64,000 nt of DNA, taken from the NCBI GenBank assembly GCA_949317995.1, contig OX439044.1:44720166-44784165 (forward strand). The letters run 5' to 3'. Within the stretch, counting starts at the first letter, position 1, and each line of letters opens with the position of its first letter. The notes below the pieces were generated by a model. That model made no database searches. It was not told the origin of the DNA and saw only the letters and a program-made list of their open reading frames with translations. Positions 22,361 through 33,619 of this stretch are shown one piece after another. Position numbers and translations under genes: made by a program. Source of the DNA: Acholoe squamosa. Lineage: Eukaryota; Annelida; Polychaeta; Phyllodocida; Polynoidae.

Positions 22361-24127
22361 ATGGCAGACAGGGATAGACTAGGAAGAAAGAGGAGGAAAT
22401 GTAAGAAAAGGGACACTCCCTTTACTCTTTTCACTGATGATGAGTTTGTTGCCCGTTACCGGTTGAGCAAAGAGGTTGTCAAGGAGCTGGTAGAGGACTA
22501 CAAGCTCTTCAGCAAGTTTAAGGGCTCCAAACGTGGAGGAGGGCTGTCCTACATTGACAGGGTAATGTATCGAACCTTATCTCTCCCCTCTCTTGTCTGT
22601 CTTTGGTTAGTTTCATTAAAAAAAAACATTCCATATGCTAGGGGGGGGGGGTTCACAGGGATCCCCCATATAAAATTCATGTCTTAGTCCTCTTGTTAAT
22701 TTTCTGTAGAGTCTTGTAAAAAAATCCTTCTTCATGTACGTCAATGTAAAAAGACTTTCTTTTGCAGTTCTGCTTAGTTATTCACTATTTCGCCACGGGT
22801 AGCTTCTATAGCTTGACTGGGGATTCACAGAAGGTCTCTAAGTCTGTAGTCTGCAACTCTGTGAAGGATGTGGCTGGGTTCTTCTGCCGCAACCGGAACA
22901 AGTTCATCAGATGGCCTAACAGTTTTGAGGCAAAGCTCCAAGCAGCTCTCAAGCTGTACCGTCACAAGGTAAAGAGGAACGGGGGAGAAGAGATTGAGCA
23001 GAAGACCCCCTTCGTTTTTGGATTCGTGGATGGGACCCATATCCTCATTCAGTGCCCCTCAGACAACGAGAGCTCATATGTGAATCGGAACGGATATCAC
23101 TCTATCAATACCACAGTAAGTATTCTGTTCATGTTTTTTTTTTTATTTTTAATTTCTTTTATATATTTCGTACAATTTTTGTTTATGACAATGGAATAAA
23201 AAGAAACATGTAAGGAATGTATTTTATTTCTTCAGCTTTCTCACTCTAGTCTATTTCTTCCTTCAGATAGTGTGTGACTACGACAAGAGGATAATATTTG
23301 CCGATCCACGTTTCCCTGGCTCTATCCACGACTCATACGCTTTGGCTTGCAGCCCGGTAGGGGATGAGCTGGAGGAGGAGAAATGGGGAGACTTCGTCCT
23401 GCTTGGAGACTCAGGGTGAGTAATTTTTTTGTCTGTTTTGTCACCATAGATTAAAAAAAGAAATGTTTGTTCCAGACAAAGAAGCCATCTGTTAATAATC
23501 AGCACAACAGAAATATTATTTCTCCCTTAGTTTGCTGTATTTTATAGGGGTTTTTTAAGTGAAAATAAACATTTTTTCTAGGTATGGCCTACGTCGCAAC
23601 CTCTTCACTCCATTCAAGGATGAGACGTCGCCTAAGATAACAGCCTTCAACAAGTGGCACAAGAAGAGTCGTGTCAGGGTGGAACAGAGCATAGGGATCC
23701 TGAAACAGCGGTGGAGGCAAGAAAGGCCTTATGTCCCTTTCTTCTTTTCTCTTTCCTTTTGTTTTCACACAGAGAACCCCTTTTTTTTATACCAGCATGG
23801 AAAACTTGGGAAAATTTGTTATCAGTCCTACTCCTTGTACTTCTAATTTTTTTTTTTACATTTATTTTTTTTCATGAAAATTTCAGAATACTTGACTCCT
23901 CTGCTGGGTACCTCCGGCACAAGCCTAAAAGGTGTTCAGAGATCATCACAAGCTGCGTGTGTCTCCATAATGTCGCCCTAGATCATGGAATCCGCATAGT
24001 GGACGACCCCGCTGATCCATGGACTCCAGTCAGGCTTCCCCTTCTTCAGCCCAGGCAGCGCACAAGGGAACAAGAAAACAACCGCATCAAGGCCTTCAGG
24101 AATGACTACTGCCAAAATTACTTCTGA
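22361..24127 (+). CDS. HARBI1-like DDE transposase (five exons)
   Basis: Exons 22361-22561, 22768-23115, 23267-23415, 23582-23716 and 23887-24127 join in phase into a protein of about 357 residues, close to the usual HARBI1 length of about 350. The ATG at 22361 has a good context (AAAATGG); an in-frame ATG at 22283 is an alternative. Recognised motifs in order: a helix-turn-helix-like N-terminus, YFATGSF, the first catalytic Asp in FGFVDGTH (about residue 155), DPRFPGSIHDSYAL, the second in LLGDSGYG (about 231), and the Glu in RVRVEQSIGILKQRW (about 267). The DDE triad is complete and no stop interrupts it. The fourth intron appears to use a GC donor (23717-23718). It cuts and pastes the element in the nucleus. 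Confidence 0.85.
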
Positions 24128-24548
24128 ATTCTGTGTCCTGACAGCAGTTGTATCAGCATGACTTATGTAAATAGTTCAATTGTATATAAACCGTCATCTT
24201 GTAGTAAATCAGAAATAATTCTTAAGTTCCTACCATCAAATGTATGCATGCAAAGTAAGTCTGCTTGTCCTTGTTATGTTACACGCACAGCTAGAAACAG
24301 TTAACTCAAGTAGCAGCGTCTAAGTCCACATTAAAAATGACAAGCATTTATTTTATTCTGTTTCATAAGCAGTCATATAGTACTATACCAGAAAATATAC
24401 AAGTATTCCTGAAAAATCAAATTTATGCATTAAAAGTAAGTTCTTCATGCACATACTGCTTGACCTTCTTATGTCAAAGGCACAGCTAGAAAAAGTCACC
24501 TTAAGAAGTAGCGTCCAAGAACCACATGAAAAATGAAAAACATCTATT

Positions 24549-26136
24549 TTATTCTTTTTCTTCTTTCTCTTTCTTTGCCTTCCTGCTCTCTCTGATAGCT
24601 GCTCTCTCCGCCTTCCTTTCAGCCTTCTCCCTACATATGGCTTCCCACTCTTCCTTTGTACACACTATCACTTTCTTTTGTCTTTCCAACTTCCATGGTT
24701 TTTTTTCTGTGTGGTCTTGACTTTTCTTTCTCTCTTCTTCTTTCTTTTTCGAGTACTGCTTCATTTCCTCCCTTATCTTCAAATCTTCCTTCTCCTTTTT
24801 CCTGTCCTCCTTCATTTTTTTTGCATGTTCTATCTTTCTTTGCTCCTTCTTCTTTCTCTCCTCCTTCTTCTTTTCTTTATCCATATCCTTTTTGGGTATT
24901 TTAGTGACCTTCATTTTCTTTATTGCTTTGCTGAAATCGCTTCTGCCGGCTTTCCATAGATCTCGCTCTGTCATGCCAGTTTTCTCTTTCTTCACCTGAG
25001 ACGGATCTAGGGCCATTGGACTAACACCTGGGATACCTGAATAAAAGATTTTCTCTCTGTCATCTTATATAATAAAAATAGCATTAATTCATAGACAAGA
25101 GACAAAGTAAGATACATTGTAACAGATGGTTTACTCAAAAAAACTACACCATAGGCCGGCAATTTTTTTCCCCAATTTTTTCATATCTATCAGTCAATTT
25201 AACCATACAATATTTCATGAAACAATGAAATCCTTACCCCTGACAGCGTCTTCCCTCAGGTAGTCCAAGGCCTTCTTCTGAGTGTTTGACAAAGTCAGCT
25301 TCTTGCTAGGAGGCCCACTACCCGTTTTCGATAACTCTCTACGCAGAATGTTGTACTGAAAAATAATCACGTACAACTTTGTTATTTAAACAATCAAAGA
25401 AATGAAAAAATTTTCAACATATCTGAACAGAACTGTACCTTACCTTTCCCTTTTGTTTCTGGCAGAAGTCGGATGCCTTGTGAGAAATTTGCTTCACAGT
25501 CCGGTGTGTCTTTGCAGTTTGATTAACATACACTGTAAAGAAAAAAAATGAAATAATAAAGTATTTTTTTTAAACTAATTTTCTTCATGAGTAAAATGTG
25601 TGTTTGTTTCTTTTTTTTGGGTGTGGAATAAACTCACATACACAAGATTTATCACATGACTCACGTGCAACGTCTCTCCAAGCCTGCCTCCTGATATCAT
25701 GGCCCCCTCCAGTCCCAGAGAAGTGGTACTTCAAAGCAGGCCTGTTTGTATTGATAGCGTCCATCAACGCCTTAACCTCCTGCTTGGACCATCTCTCTCG
25801 GTTAATAGGAACATCCTCACGCAGAGACAGGTCTTCGTCCTCGCTGTCTGAGGAGCTAGCATTAGACTCTTGGTCAGCTGCAGCACTAGCTTCCCCCACT
25901 AATGTCTCATTGTCATGGTCTATTACAGGGTTCTCTGAGTTCTGTGGAATGTACTCTACGGTAGAAGCCATGGAATCACATGAAACATCTCCCACTGGTT
26001 TAAGTATCATCTGCATCTTCTTCCTTTTTGGTATGGGCTTCCTAAGGGTAACCTGTGCATTAGAAATAAAAGAAAAACTATTCTCCATTAAAAGCTTAAC
26101 CCATTTGGTCCCTCTTATTCCCCAATGAAGTGTCAC
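24549..26136 (-). CDS. Myb/SANT-domain protein of the Harbinger element (four exons)
   Basis: Minus-strand exons 26136-25638, 25532-25444, 25355-25238 and 25036-24549 join in phase to about 397 residues. After an acidic Ser-rich stretch (SDSEDEDLSLRED) comes a SANT/trihelix-like domain beginning RERWSKQEVKALMDAIN and continuing through RRQAWRDVARE. The C-terminal exon is a long, highly charged Lys/Glu coiled coil. Harbinger elements encode such a Myb-like partner, which in studied cases helps nuclear import and DNA binding of the transposase. The first exon is uncertain: an acceptor-like sequence near 26052 could mean an upstream exon and a different start. Convergent with the transposase, 3' ends about 420 bases apart. 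Confidence 0.75.
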
Positions 26137-26248
26137 ATAAAAGAAATATAGCAGGCAGGCAGAAGGAGGTTTAAAGTGTCATAATACCGGTAACACAACG
26201 AGATTTGTCATGCTAATCTCGTTGCGTGCATTTTCTTGTTGTGCAACG

Positions 26249-26612
26249 TCATGAAAGTGGGGGCGGGTGGCCTATGACTTAGACTCCTTTCAGGGAGGTA
26301 ATATGGCAATTTCTGTTTACTTTATCCTTCCTGGGGAAAAATATGGACACATTAATGTTTTATTTGTGCTCACCTTCACTATTTTGCTCTCCATGTCCGC
26401 TTATTCCTCTCTTTCTGTAGCTTACAACGTACCAAAAATGACGTCACTCTTACTGTGCACAGTAGCGCCCCCTGTGCACAACGAGGTTTGTTTGTTCAAG
26501 TCTCGTTCTTTCATGGAAAGTAATATTTCGACTTTTCTTTTCATTTTTCTTTGACATTATATTTAGATTTAATTATTAACTGTAATTGTTTACTGTATAA
26601 TATGTTTTCTTT
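26249..26612. other. Flank between Harbinger and Gypsy element A
   Basis: No gene. An 8-bp perfect inverted repeat (GTGCACAG and CTGTGCAC) surrounds a 9-base loop at about 26454-26479, followed by a Harbinger-like GCACAACGAG. It ends with CTTT (26609-26612), the target duplication of element A. Confidence 0.5.
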
Positions 26613-26976
26613 TGTAGGGGCCGGCATCATTGTATATATATTAGTGCCGTTCATCCGAGAGACGTGTTCGTGTGGTGCTTGTTCCTTCTATGCTAGCTAG
26701 GTGTCGGTTTGCGATACCTCGTTGGTACAAGAGGGGGCAGCACCATGCCTCGCGTCCAGCTCCTACTAAGGAGCCGGACGAGCGGCAGAAGGGGACTGGA
26801 CATGGTCCAGTCCAGACGCTAATACTTTGTCATCAGAGAGATTAAATAAAGTCCTACCCGAGAGGTAGGGGTTTCTGGGGCTTTGCCCAACCCGAACTAC
26901 TCGTGTTGTGTTGGTACATCTAGTGGTAAGCGAGCCAAAGAGCCACCCAACATATAAGTCAATACGAACCATTACA
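26613..26976 (+). repeat. 5' LTR of element A
   Basis: Begins TGTAGGGGCCGG and ends ATTACA. A TATA-like stretch lies at about 26630-26644 and an AATAAA signal near 26845. It differs from the 3' LTR by one G/C change near 26707. Confidence 0.95.
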
Positions 26977-26977
26977 C

Positions 26978-26992
26978 TGGTGCCGTGACCAG
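26978..26992 (+). other. Primer-binding site of element A
   Basis: TGGTGCCGTGACCAG begins one base after the LTR. Its complement matches the 3' end of animal tRNA-His, whose acceptor ends in TCACGGCA plus CCA. Element B has the identical site. Confidence 0.85.
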
Positions 26993-27139
26993 TTGGTTCG
27001 GGGGTGGTGCGCGGCCACATTGGCCGAAAGCCTCGGGAAACCCGAAGCGGATCCCCCCAGCCCTGCGCTAGAGGGATTCGAAGAGGATGATTACACATCC
27101 CAGCATCTGTTGTTAGACTGGAAACCCGGTCAACAACAA

Positions 27140-29687
27140 ATGTTTAATCAGGAGGGTGTACGAAATATTTTTTCTACACCCGACCTTAGGGACAATGCCA
27201 CCAGAGATGGCATCGTAAAATTGTATCCGGCTACACCCCAGACAGGAGTACCGGATACCGGATTGTTTAGGGGTGTGTTAAGACCCCCAACTTTAGACTT
27301 GAGCGATTGGTCCCAAGTTATAACTAGCAGACGCCAGCTAGGTCCTATGGTACCAACAGGCTCGGCTAGCGGCTTGGGTACACCAATTGCACAAAGCCCT
27401 ATGCAGCGTACTGCAACCCCCCAGGGTTCAGCACCAGGTGGTGGAACCGAAGTAGCCCCACTAATGACATCGTCGGATCATGACAGCGACGATGGTAAAA
27501 CCAAAAGGGACGCAATAGTCCCAGACGCGAAATCAAAAGATAAGCCTAGTGGTACCGGACCGAAAAGCTCGGAAAGGCATCACCTAGGCCGATCTCTAGA
27601 CGAAGGCTTGTCTGACTCCATGTTTTACCCTGGAGGCAGTCGCAAGTCTATCTACGGACGTCGGATGGGTCCCGGGTATAAAAATACTCAGGCCTATTTG
27701 AAAGCCAAGGAACAGGTAGAGTTACAGGCAAAGAGGCAACATGAACAATTCATGTTAGCCCAATCCAAAATAGAGGAGGAAGCTAAGTCTCGGATCGGAA
27801 AATTACGATCCGTTGAGCAGGAGGCGATTCTAAAAGAATCCGACCTCAAATACCGTCTATCCTCCGTATCCCATCGGTTGGAGCGGAAGAAAAGAGACGC
27901 ACAGGAAAAAGAAAAGAGGCTGGCTGAGTTGGAAATCGAGGAAGCCAATAAACTTAGAGCAATCGACAAGGCTAGGGCCGAGGAGGTTGCTAAGGCTCGG
28001 GATGTAAATAAATTACAAACTGAGTTGCACGCAATGGAGGAGAAGCTTAAGAAACTTCAACTCCGGAAGGCTGAGACAGAAGCCAAGATGGTCTCGGAAC
28101 AAACCGAGATCAGGAAGGAGACCAGTGAATATAACAGGTCTCAGAAAGAGAAGGGTGAAAAGTACCGCCTACTTAAGGATACTTTTAAGCGAGAGGCAAT
28201 TATCGCCCAAGAAGAAAGAAACCGAGCTGTGGCTGAAAATGAAAAGATTCGATCCGAAATCTTGGCAGAAAACGCACAGCTTAGGGAGGAACAGCGAAAC
28301 CTGACTACAGACGTAGCTACCCTCACAATAAATAAGTCCGCTATGGAAAGTTATTTACAGGAGCAAGAGCAAACACATGCCCCTCCGGCGAGTAGGGATA
28401 CAAACCCGAACTCGACTTTTGTGAAACAGGGCGACCCGGTCTCCTGTTCTACACCGAAGAATCCGCAGTATAATCCTTTTGTAAATGATAATGCTTCGCG
28501 GAACGTAGATCAAGGGGGCGTTTACATCAGAACCCAGGATAAGCATGGCCGAACTAGTAGAGTCCGGATAAGTGAGGTGCCCATAGTCCACAACCTGGAC
28601 CCGGACTATACCCCTAGAGAGGCTTCCGATAGTAGTGCGGAGACCAGTGGGTTCCACATTCATGTGGATCCTAGTAACGACCCGGGGCTGGGTGCTGGTA
28701 ATGACAACACCCAACCGAATCCATCAAACGATGGCGGCCAGTCAACGGGAAACCAGCCATCCGACGGCGGTTACCAAGGCGCGCAAGGGGGGGGCGGTGC
28801 TTCGGGTGCCACAGGCTATAGTGGTACCTCGGGTACCGGCCCCAACCAGGGTGGTGCGAGCTATACGAACCACAGTGGTACACAGTGGACGTATACACAA
28901 CCTCCACCACCGCCTCCACCGGGCAATTCGAGCTTCGGTGGTATAGGGGGCAATCGGACCTTGAATGAAACCAAGGCGATTGAATGGAGCAAACAGCAAT
29001 GCACTAGATTGATGTATGCTCACAATTCTGCCCGAAGGGTAGCCGTTATTCCTAGAGAATATGACGGTACTCGACCATGGAAAGAGTGGTTTGAAGATTT
29101 CATCGATGTGATGAATTGTAATGGATGGACCCCATACGAGGCCAAGCCACATCTGGTGAGATGTCTGAAAGGCGGGCCGGGTCGCATGGCTGTATAGCAA
29201 TGGCGAACCTGGTACGGCCTCGTTGGGAGTTTTGAGCAGTTAGTAGAAACTGCTAGTGGACTGTTATGCAACATGGTCAAGGAAGACCCGATGGTCCGTT
29301 TTAAGAAACGCACACAGAAGCCGAATGAAGCTTTCAGAGCATACGGTATGGAACTCCATGCCCTGCTAAGTAAGGCCAGACCCGGTACTGAAAACCAGGA
29401 CTGGTATATGGACGATTTGATCACGCAATTCGTCAAGGGTCTAAGAGACCGAGATGAACAATTAGCAGCGAGGGATGCCTGGAAGGAGGGCATAACACTA
29501 CACGGCATATTTAATGGTATAGATATGGCCGTGAAGAAGCGGGCTATGTTAGCTGGGGACATACCTAATGCCAGCGGCTTGGTACCCCTGGCATCGGTGA
29601 CCCAGCAGTCGGAGGTCAATACTCCCTCAGACGACTTCGAATTGATTGATATCGAACAGGAAGACGGCACCTTCTGTTCGATGCAAT
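27140..29687 (+). pseudogene. Gag of element A, 5' part (nonsense codon, then split)
   Basis: Open from 26993, but the first ATG in frame is at 27140; initiation upstream at a non-ATG codon is possible. An N-terminal disordered segment is followed by a long coiled coil (about 27690-28370), a Gly/Ser/Pro-rich linker, and from about 28970 a capsid-like domain with RPWKEWFEDFIDVMNCNGW. A TAG at 29195-29197 interrupts this domain; the matching position in element B is GAA, so it is a nonsense mutation, and the frame continues coherently afterwards. Element B is inserted at 29688 within the linker before the zinc knuckle. Function: particle formation and RNA packaging. Confidence 0.85.
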
Positions 29688-30105
29688 TGTAGGGGTATGG
29701 TATTTTACACTTTAACGTTCATGCACCCGTGAGACTCAGACCTAGGTCCTTCGGGTGTGGTGGGGGAATCCGGATGGCAGGTGGCAGCACCTGCCTCTGG
29801 GTTCGTATCCACTACACCAGGGGGCCTACCACTCGTCCGCCACACGTCACGTGGCCGGTCTGAGTTTCGCGGGCTTTTCCCCTATATAAGGCTGGTCCTA
29901 GCCCTAGGTTCCTCAGTAGTGGTTTACCCACTGCTCAACCAGGTTGTTACCCGAAAGGGTAACCGAATGCACTAGCAGCATGTAGTCCTCTGAGGCTGTG
30001 ATCGTATGTAACGCAAGCTCTGAAATAAAAGCTCGGTTGCCTACCCGGAAACTTTTCTCTCTCTTCGTTATGATTTAATCTAACTTAACGAGACGAACCA
30101 CTACA
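29688..30105 (+). repeat. 5' LTR of element B
   Basis: Begins TGTAGGGGTATGG and ends CCACTACA. TATA box at about 29882-29888 (CTATATAAGG) and AATAAA near 30024. A 72-codon frame inside it is present identically in both LTRs and is not considered a gene. Confidence 0.95.
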
Positions 30106-30106
30106 C

Positions 30107-30121
30107 TGGTGCCGTGACCAG
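30107..30121 (+). other. Primer-binding site of element B
   Basis: TGGTGCCGTGACCAG, complementary to the 3' end of tRNA-His, one base after the LTR. Confidence 0.85.
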
Positions 30122-30148
30122 TTGGTCTTCGGGTAAGCGCAGTCAGAA

Positions 30149-33100
30149 ATGACTGAGCTGAGCCCAGTTAGGGGAAATGGCTCAAATCGTGAGCTAGACT
30201 CCCCGATGGAGGATGGTGAAATCAAGTCACCACCCCAAGGTACGGAGTGGAGGGATCCACTAGAACACTACCCTGATGGGTTAGAAGATGTAAGAAGAAA
30301 CTTACATCATGAACTGGATGAATTTGGAGACTCCTTATTCATGCCAGGAGGTACTTCGAAACCTGCACCAATGCATAAAAGTACTGCTCAATTTGGTAAA
30401 TTACCATTTGAGGTACCAAAGCCTAGTGCAGGTATGTTTGAAACTCCATACAGTTCTCGAATTAAACACCAAAAATGTGGATTCGAAAAGAACAAAATGG
30501 ACGAGCTTGAAGACATGAGAGCTGAATACGAGAAGATCCAGAAGGATCTTATTACACTGACCGGAACCCGAGACAAGATTCTGACTGAAAACAAACAGTT
30601 GATATCGGAACGTCTCGATTACGATCAGAGTTGTAGACGCCAACAACAATTGTTGTTGGATCAGATGGAGAAAGAAAAGCAAGATTTTCAACTCCAGCAC
30701 GAACAGTATCGTGATGCACTATATACGGCGGATCTGGAATACAGAGCCTCGTATGATGAGTTGAATAGAACTAAACAAGAGTTAAATTCAACTCAATCGG
30801 CCTACGGCAAGTATCAAGAAGAGCTGAAGAAAATAGAATCAGCCTTCAAAGATGCTCGGGAAACGTACCAAAAACAGACCGATGAGCATGAAAAACTCAA
30901 AGATCAATTGATACGCGAATCCACAGATTTGGCTGTTAAACAGACTAAAATGATGGATGATTATTCCGAACTGGAGGCTAAAGCTATCCAGATGTCAAAG
31001 TATCTAGAAGATACTGGTCGTGCAGTAGGCACTCTTGAATCAGACTTCACTGTTTCAGGAATTGCCCTAAACACGACAAGTAACCAGATGTTCTCTTTGA
31101 GGGGCAATGACGGGGTAACAGAGACAACTGTACCTCGTTATGAAGGAGTAAAGAGTCATCAGGTTAGATTTACAGATAATACCTCTATACCTCTTGGTCT
31201 AGGTACGGGAAATAAAGGGGATAATTCTGCGAGTGGAGCTAAACAAAGCCGCTCGGCAGGAAGCTCCACCTTTGACGGCGGATGGCCACAACAGTCACCT
31301 TTAGGGGGACCAAATGGCCCGTATGCCCAGTATGGATGGAATCAGTCCCAAACAGGAACGAATCCGTCCAAAGGTAACACCCGGAACACGTCCGGAGGAA
31401 CAACCGGACAAGCACCCGGAGGTTCCAGTACAGCTGGGGGGCAATCCGGATGTGATCAAGGATCCGGACCCTCAAGCGATCGTTCCAGGAGCAGACCCTC
31501 TGCCAGTGGGACTGGTTTCAATAATGGAAATCAGTCGTATGGAACAGGAGGAAACACTAATCCCAATAGTGGTTTCTTTAGCTTTGGTGGAAATACACAA
31601 CCCACCAATGGTCCAGGGCCGGCTCCCCAAACCAGTGGATACACCTTTTCACAGGTGCCTCCATACGGAGCAGGGGGATCAGGAGGTGGAGGAGGACCAC
31701 CATCCGGAGGCTTTGGAAGTACTTATGGTACGAATCCTCCAAGGAAAAAGAGACTCAGTCGCCGAGTATCTCTTTCTCCAGGGTTACAAGCGCTGCATGA
31801 TTCTAATGCAGCGATTGCTAACTTAGGTGTTGATTGTTACAATCAAGGTCTGGACGATACGGAGATCATGGAATGGAGTAAGGGTTTAACCCTTACTGGA
31901 TCCACGAATCCGGCTCGTAGAGTAGCTAAGATACCTACCCCCTTTAATGCCAAGAACCCTTGGAAGGAGGAGTATCAAGGCTGCGCGGATGTCTTTAACT
32001 GCAATGGATGGGGTAAAGCGGAAGCTCTGCCTTATTTAGTATGCTGGTTAACCCTTACATGCCCAGATTAGCAAAAGTGCGCTCTTAAGCATATACCTAT
32101 GTTCAAGAGACCACCATGGGTTTAATATTGATCAGATTAAGATGATTTTAACTCCTGAATGTCAGTAATTTCAAGAGGTTTCCGATGATACCAAATATGT
32201 CATGGTGTATTAAGTATGTAATTATAAGTAGGTCCTATTGCAATAAAGAATGACTTGAAAATAGACTTAATATACATGAAAAGTGCGCGCTCTGGCCATG
32301 AGAATAATGGAAAAATACAAGAAAACCCCACTAAATTCACAAAAATATCAATAAAGATACCAAAAATATGGATAAACTATTTTCCATGGGATTTCCTCCA
32401 AGGAATCCAATAACAATACTCTTTTTTTTTCAATTTCCATAAGAAATGGCTTGTTTGAAATGTCAAAATAATGCTTCATGAATTGAAAATAGCCTCTTCC
32501 CCACCAAAAAATAAATAAAATGATAAAAGAAAATTTATTCTGAGCACTTCCGTCTATATCAGCCCATTTCAACTTCTTGTGCCAACATTATTCCCTATTA
32601 AGTCATATAAAAATCGTAACAACTTCATATTACATTTTCTGAAAGCCTGTTCACTGCCTGCTTTATTACCATTTGAATCAGCACTTTAATCTGGACATGA
32701 TATAGGTAATGGCTTCTACTATGTCAAGTTTGTTGAATAAATCAACTTTCTCAAAATAATACTGGGCACGAAAGGGTTAAAGGAAGGCGACGGAAAAGGA
32801 GCCGTGGAACAATGGAGAGATTCTCAAATAACAGGACTCTCAGCCCATATGAAGTATGATGAACTCATAGAGATTGCTTCATATTTATATGGGAATATAG
32901 TTGGAGAAGACCCTTGGCTGACGTTCACTAAAAGAACACAGAAGCCCAAGGAGTCTGCCAAAGTGTTCGGCTTAGAATGTCAACGACTGTTGCATAAAGC
33001 CAGACCTCAATGGAGACTAGATGATGAATGCTTCCTAGATGAGATGTTTAAACAATTCATTGAAGGATTGCGGAATCAAGAACACAGGACAGTAGCCTGT

Positions 33101-33619
33101 GAAGCTTGGAAGAATGATGCCTCTTTGACAGATTTGTTCCAGTCCCTAGATCATTATGATCGAAAGGCCCGTATCTTTGCCGGGAAGGTACCCCAACGGA
33201 TGTCAGCAATGATAATCCCGGAGGGAATACCCGAAACCGATTCATCCGAATCAGGGGAACCTGACGAAGATGAAAACGTTGGGGCCATTGGCCAAGGGAA
33301 CCCCCGGTACAACCGGAACTGGGGAAAGAAACCGGGTTACGTCAAGGAGAAAGTGATCACTTCTAAACCTCCTGTGACTCAACCCGATACCAAACCCACG
33401 ACGGGTCCTTCTTTATCAGAGGACCTGGTTAACAATTTGGTAAAGAAGATTACTGAAAATCTTAGGAGGCCTAAGCCTGATAGGACTGTTGTGACATGCT
33501 TCCGATGTCAGGAAACTGGGCATTATGCTGCCGAGTGTGAGGCAGATAAGCCAGTTTATAGAAACACTCGTTACCGGAGCAATCCGGGTAAGGAGGACTC
33601 AGTGAAGAAGGAAAACTGA
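30149..33619 (+). pseudogene. Gag of element B, interrupted by a MITE
   Basis: Starts at the ATG at 30149, 27 bases past the primer site. Residues about 110-300 are a coiled coil, followed by a Gly/Ser/Pro/Gln-rich linker and a basic patch (PPRKKRLSRR). The capsid-like domain begins around 31860 with EIMEWSKG and is cut at 32048-32051 by the MITE, whose TTAA duplication leaves the frame intact on each side. Downstream (32781-33619) the domain continues, then a CCHC zinc knuckle CFRCQETGHYAAEC near 33500. It ends at a TGA (33617-33619) inside the frameshift signal to pol. With the MITE in place the first piece terminates at 32071. Confidence 0.9.
32052..32776. mobile_element. piggyBac-like MITE inside gag of element B
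   Basis: A 725-bp AT-rich insert with no coding capacity, flanked by TTAA at 32048-32051 and 32777-32780. Its ends are inverted repeats: CCCTTACATGCCCAG on the left against CCCTTTCGTGCCCAG read from the right, two mismatches in 15. TTAA duplication and ends starting CCC(T/C)T are the signature of the piggyBac superfamily. Confidence 0.92.

Larger units (their letters stand above)
22058..26248. mobile_element. PIF/Harbinger DNA transposon, apparently autonomous
   Basis: Two convergent genes, a HARBI1-like transposase (plus) and a Myb/SANT protein (minus), lie between related ends in opposite orientation. The left end has CGTTGCACAA at 22058-22067 followed by CGAGATTAGC at 22072-22081. The right end has GCTAATCTCG at 26212-26221 and TTGTGCAACG at 26239-26248. 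Extra copies of CGTTGCACAA occur at 22109 and 22170. This two-gene makeup is characteristic of PIF/Harbinger. The exact ends and the 3-bp target duplication could not be fixed; related sequence near 26475-26510 suggests the right end may extend further. Confidence 0.8.

Noticed and set aside
29757..29975. 72-codon frame present identically at 43545-43763
   Set aside because: It lies inside both LTR copies of element B, so identity follows from LTR duplication; no family resemblance.
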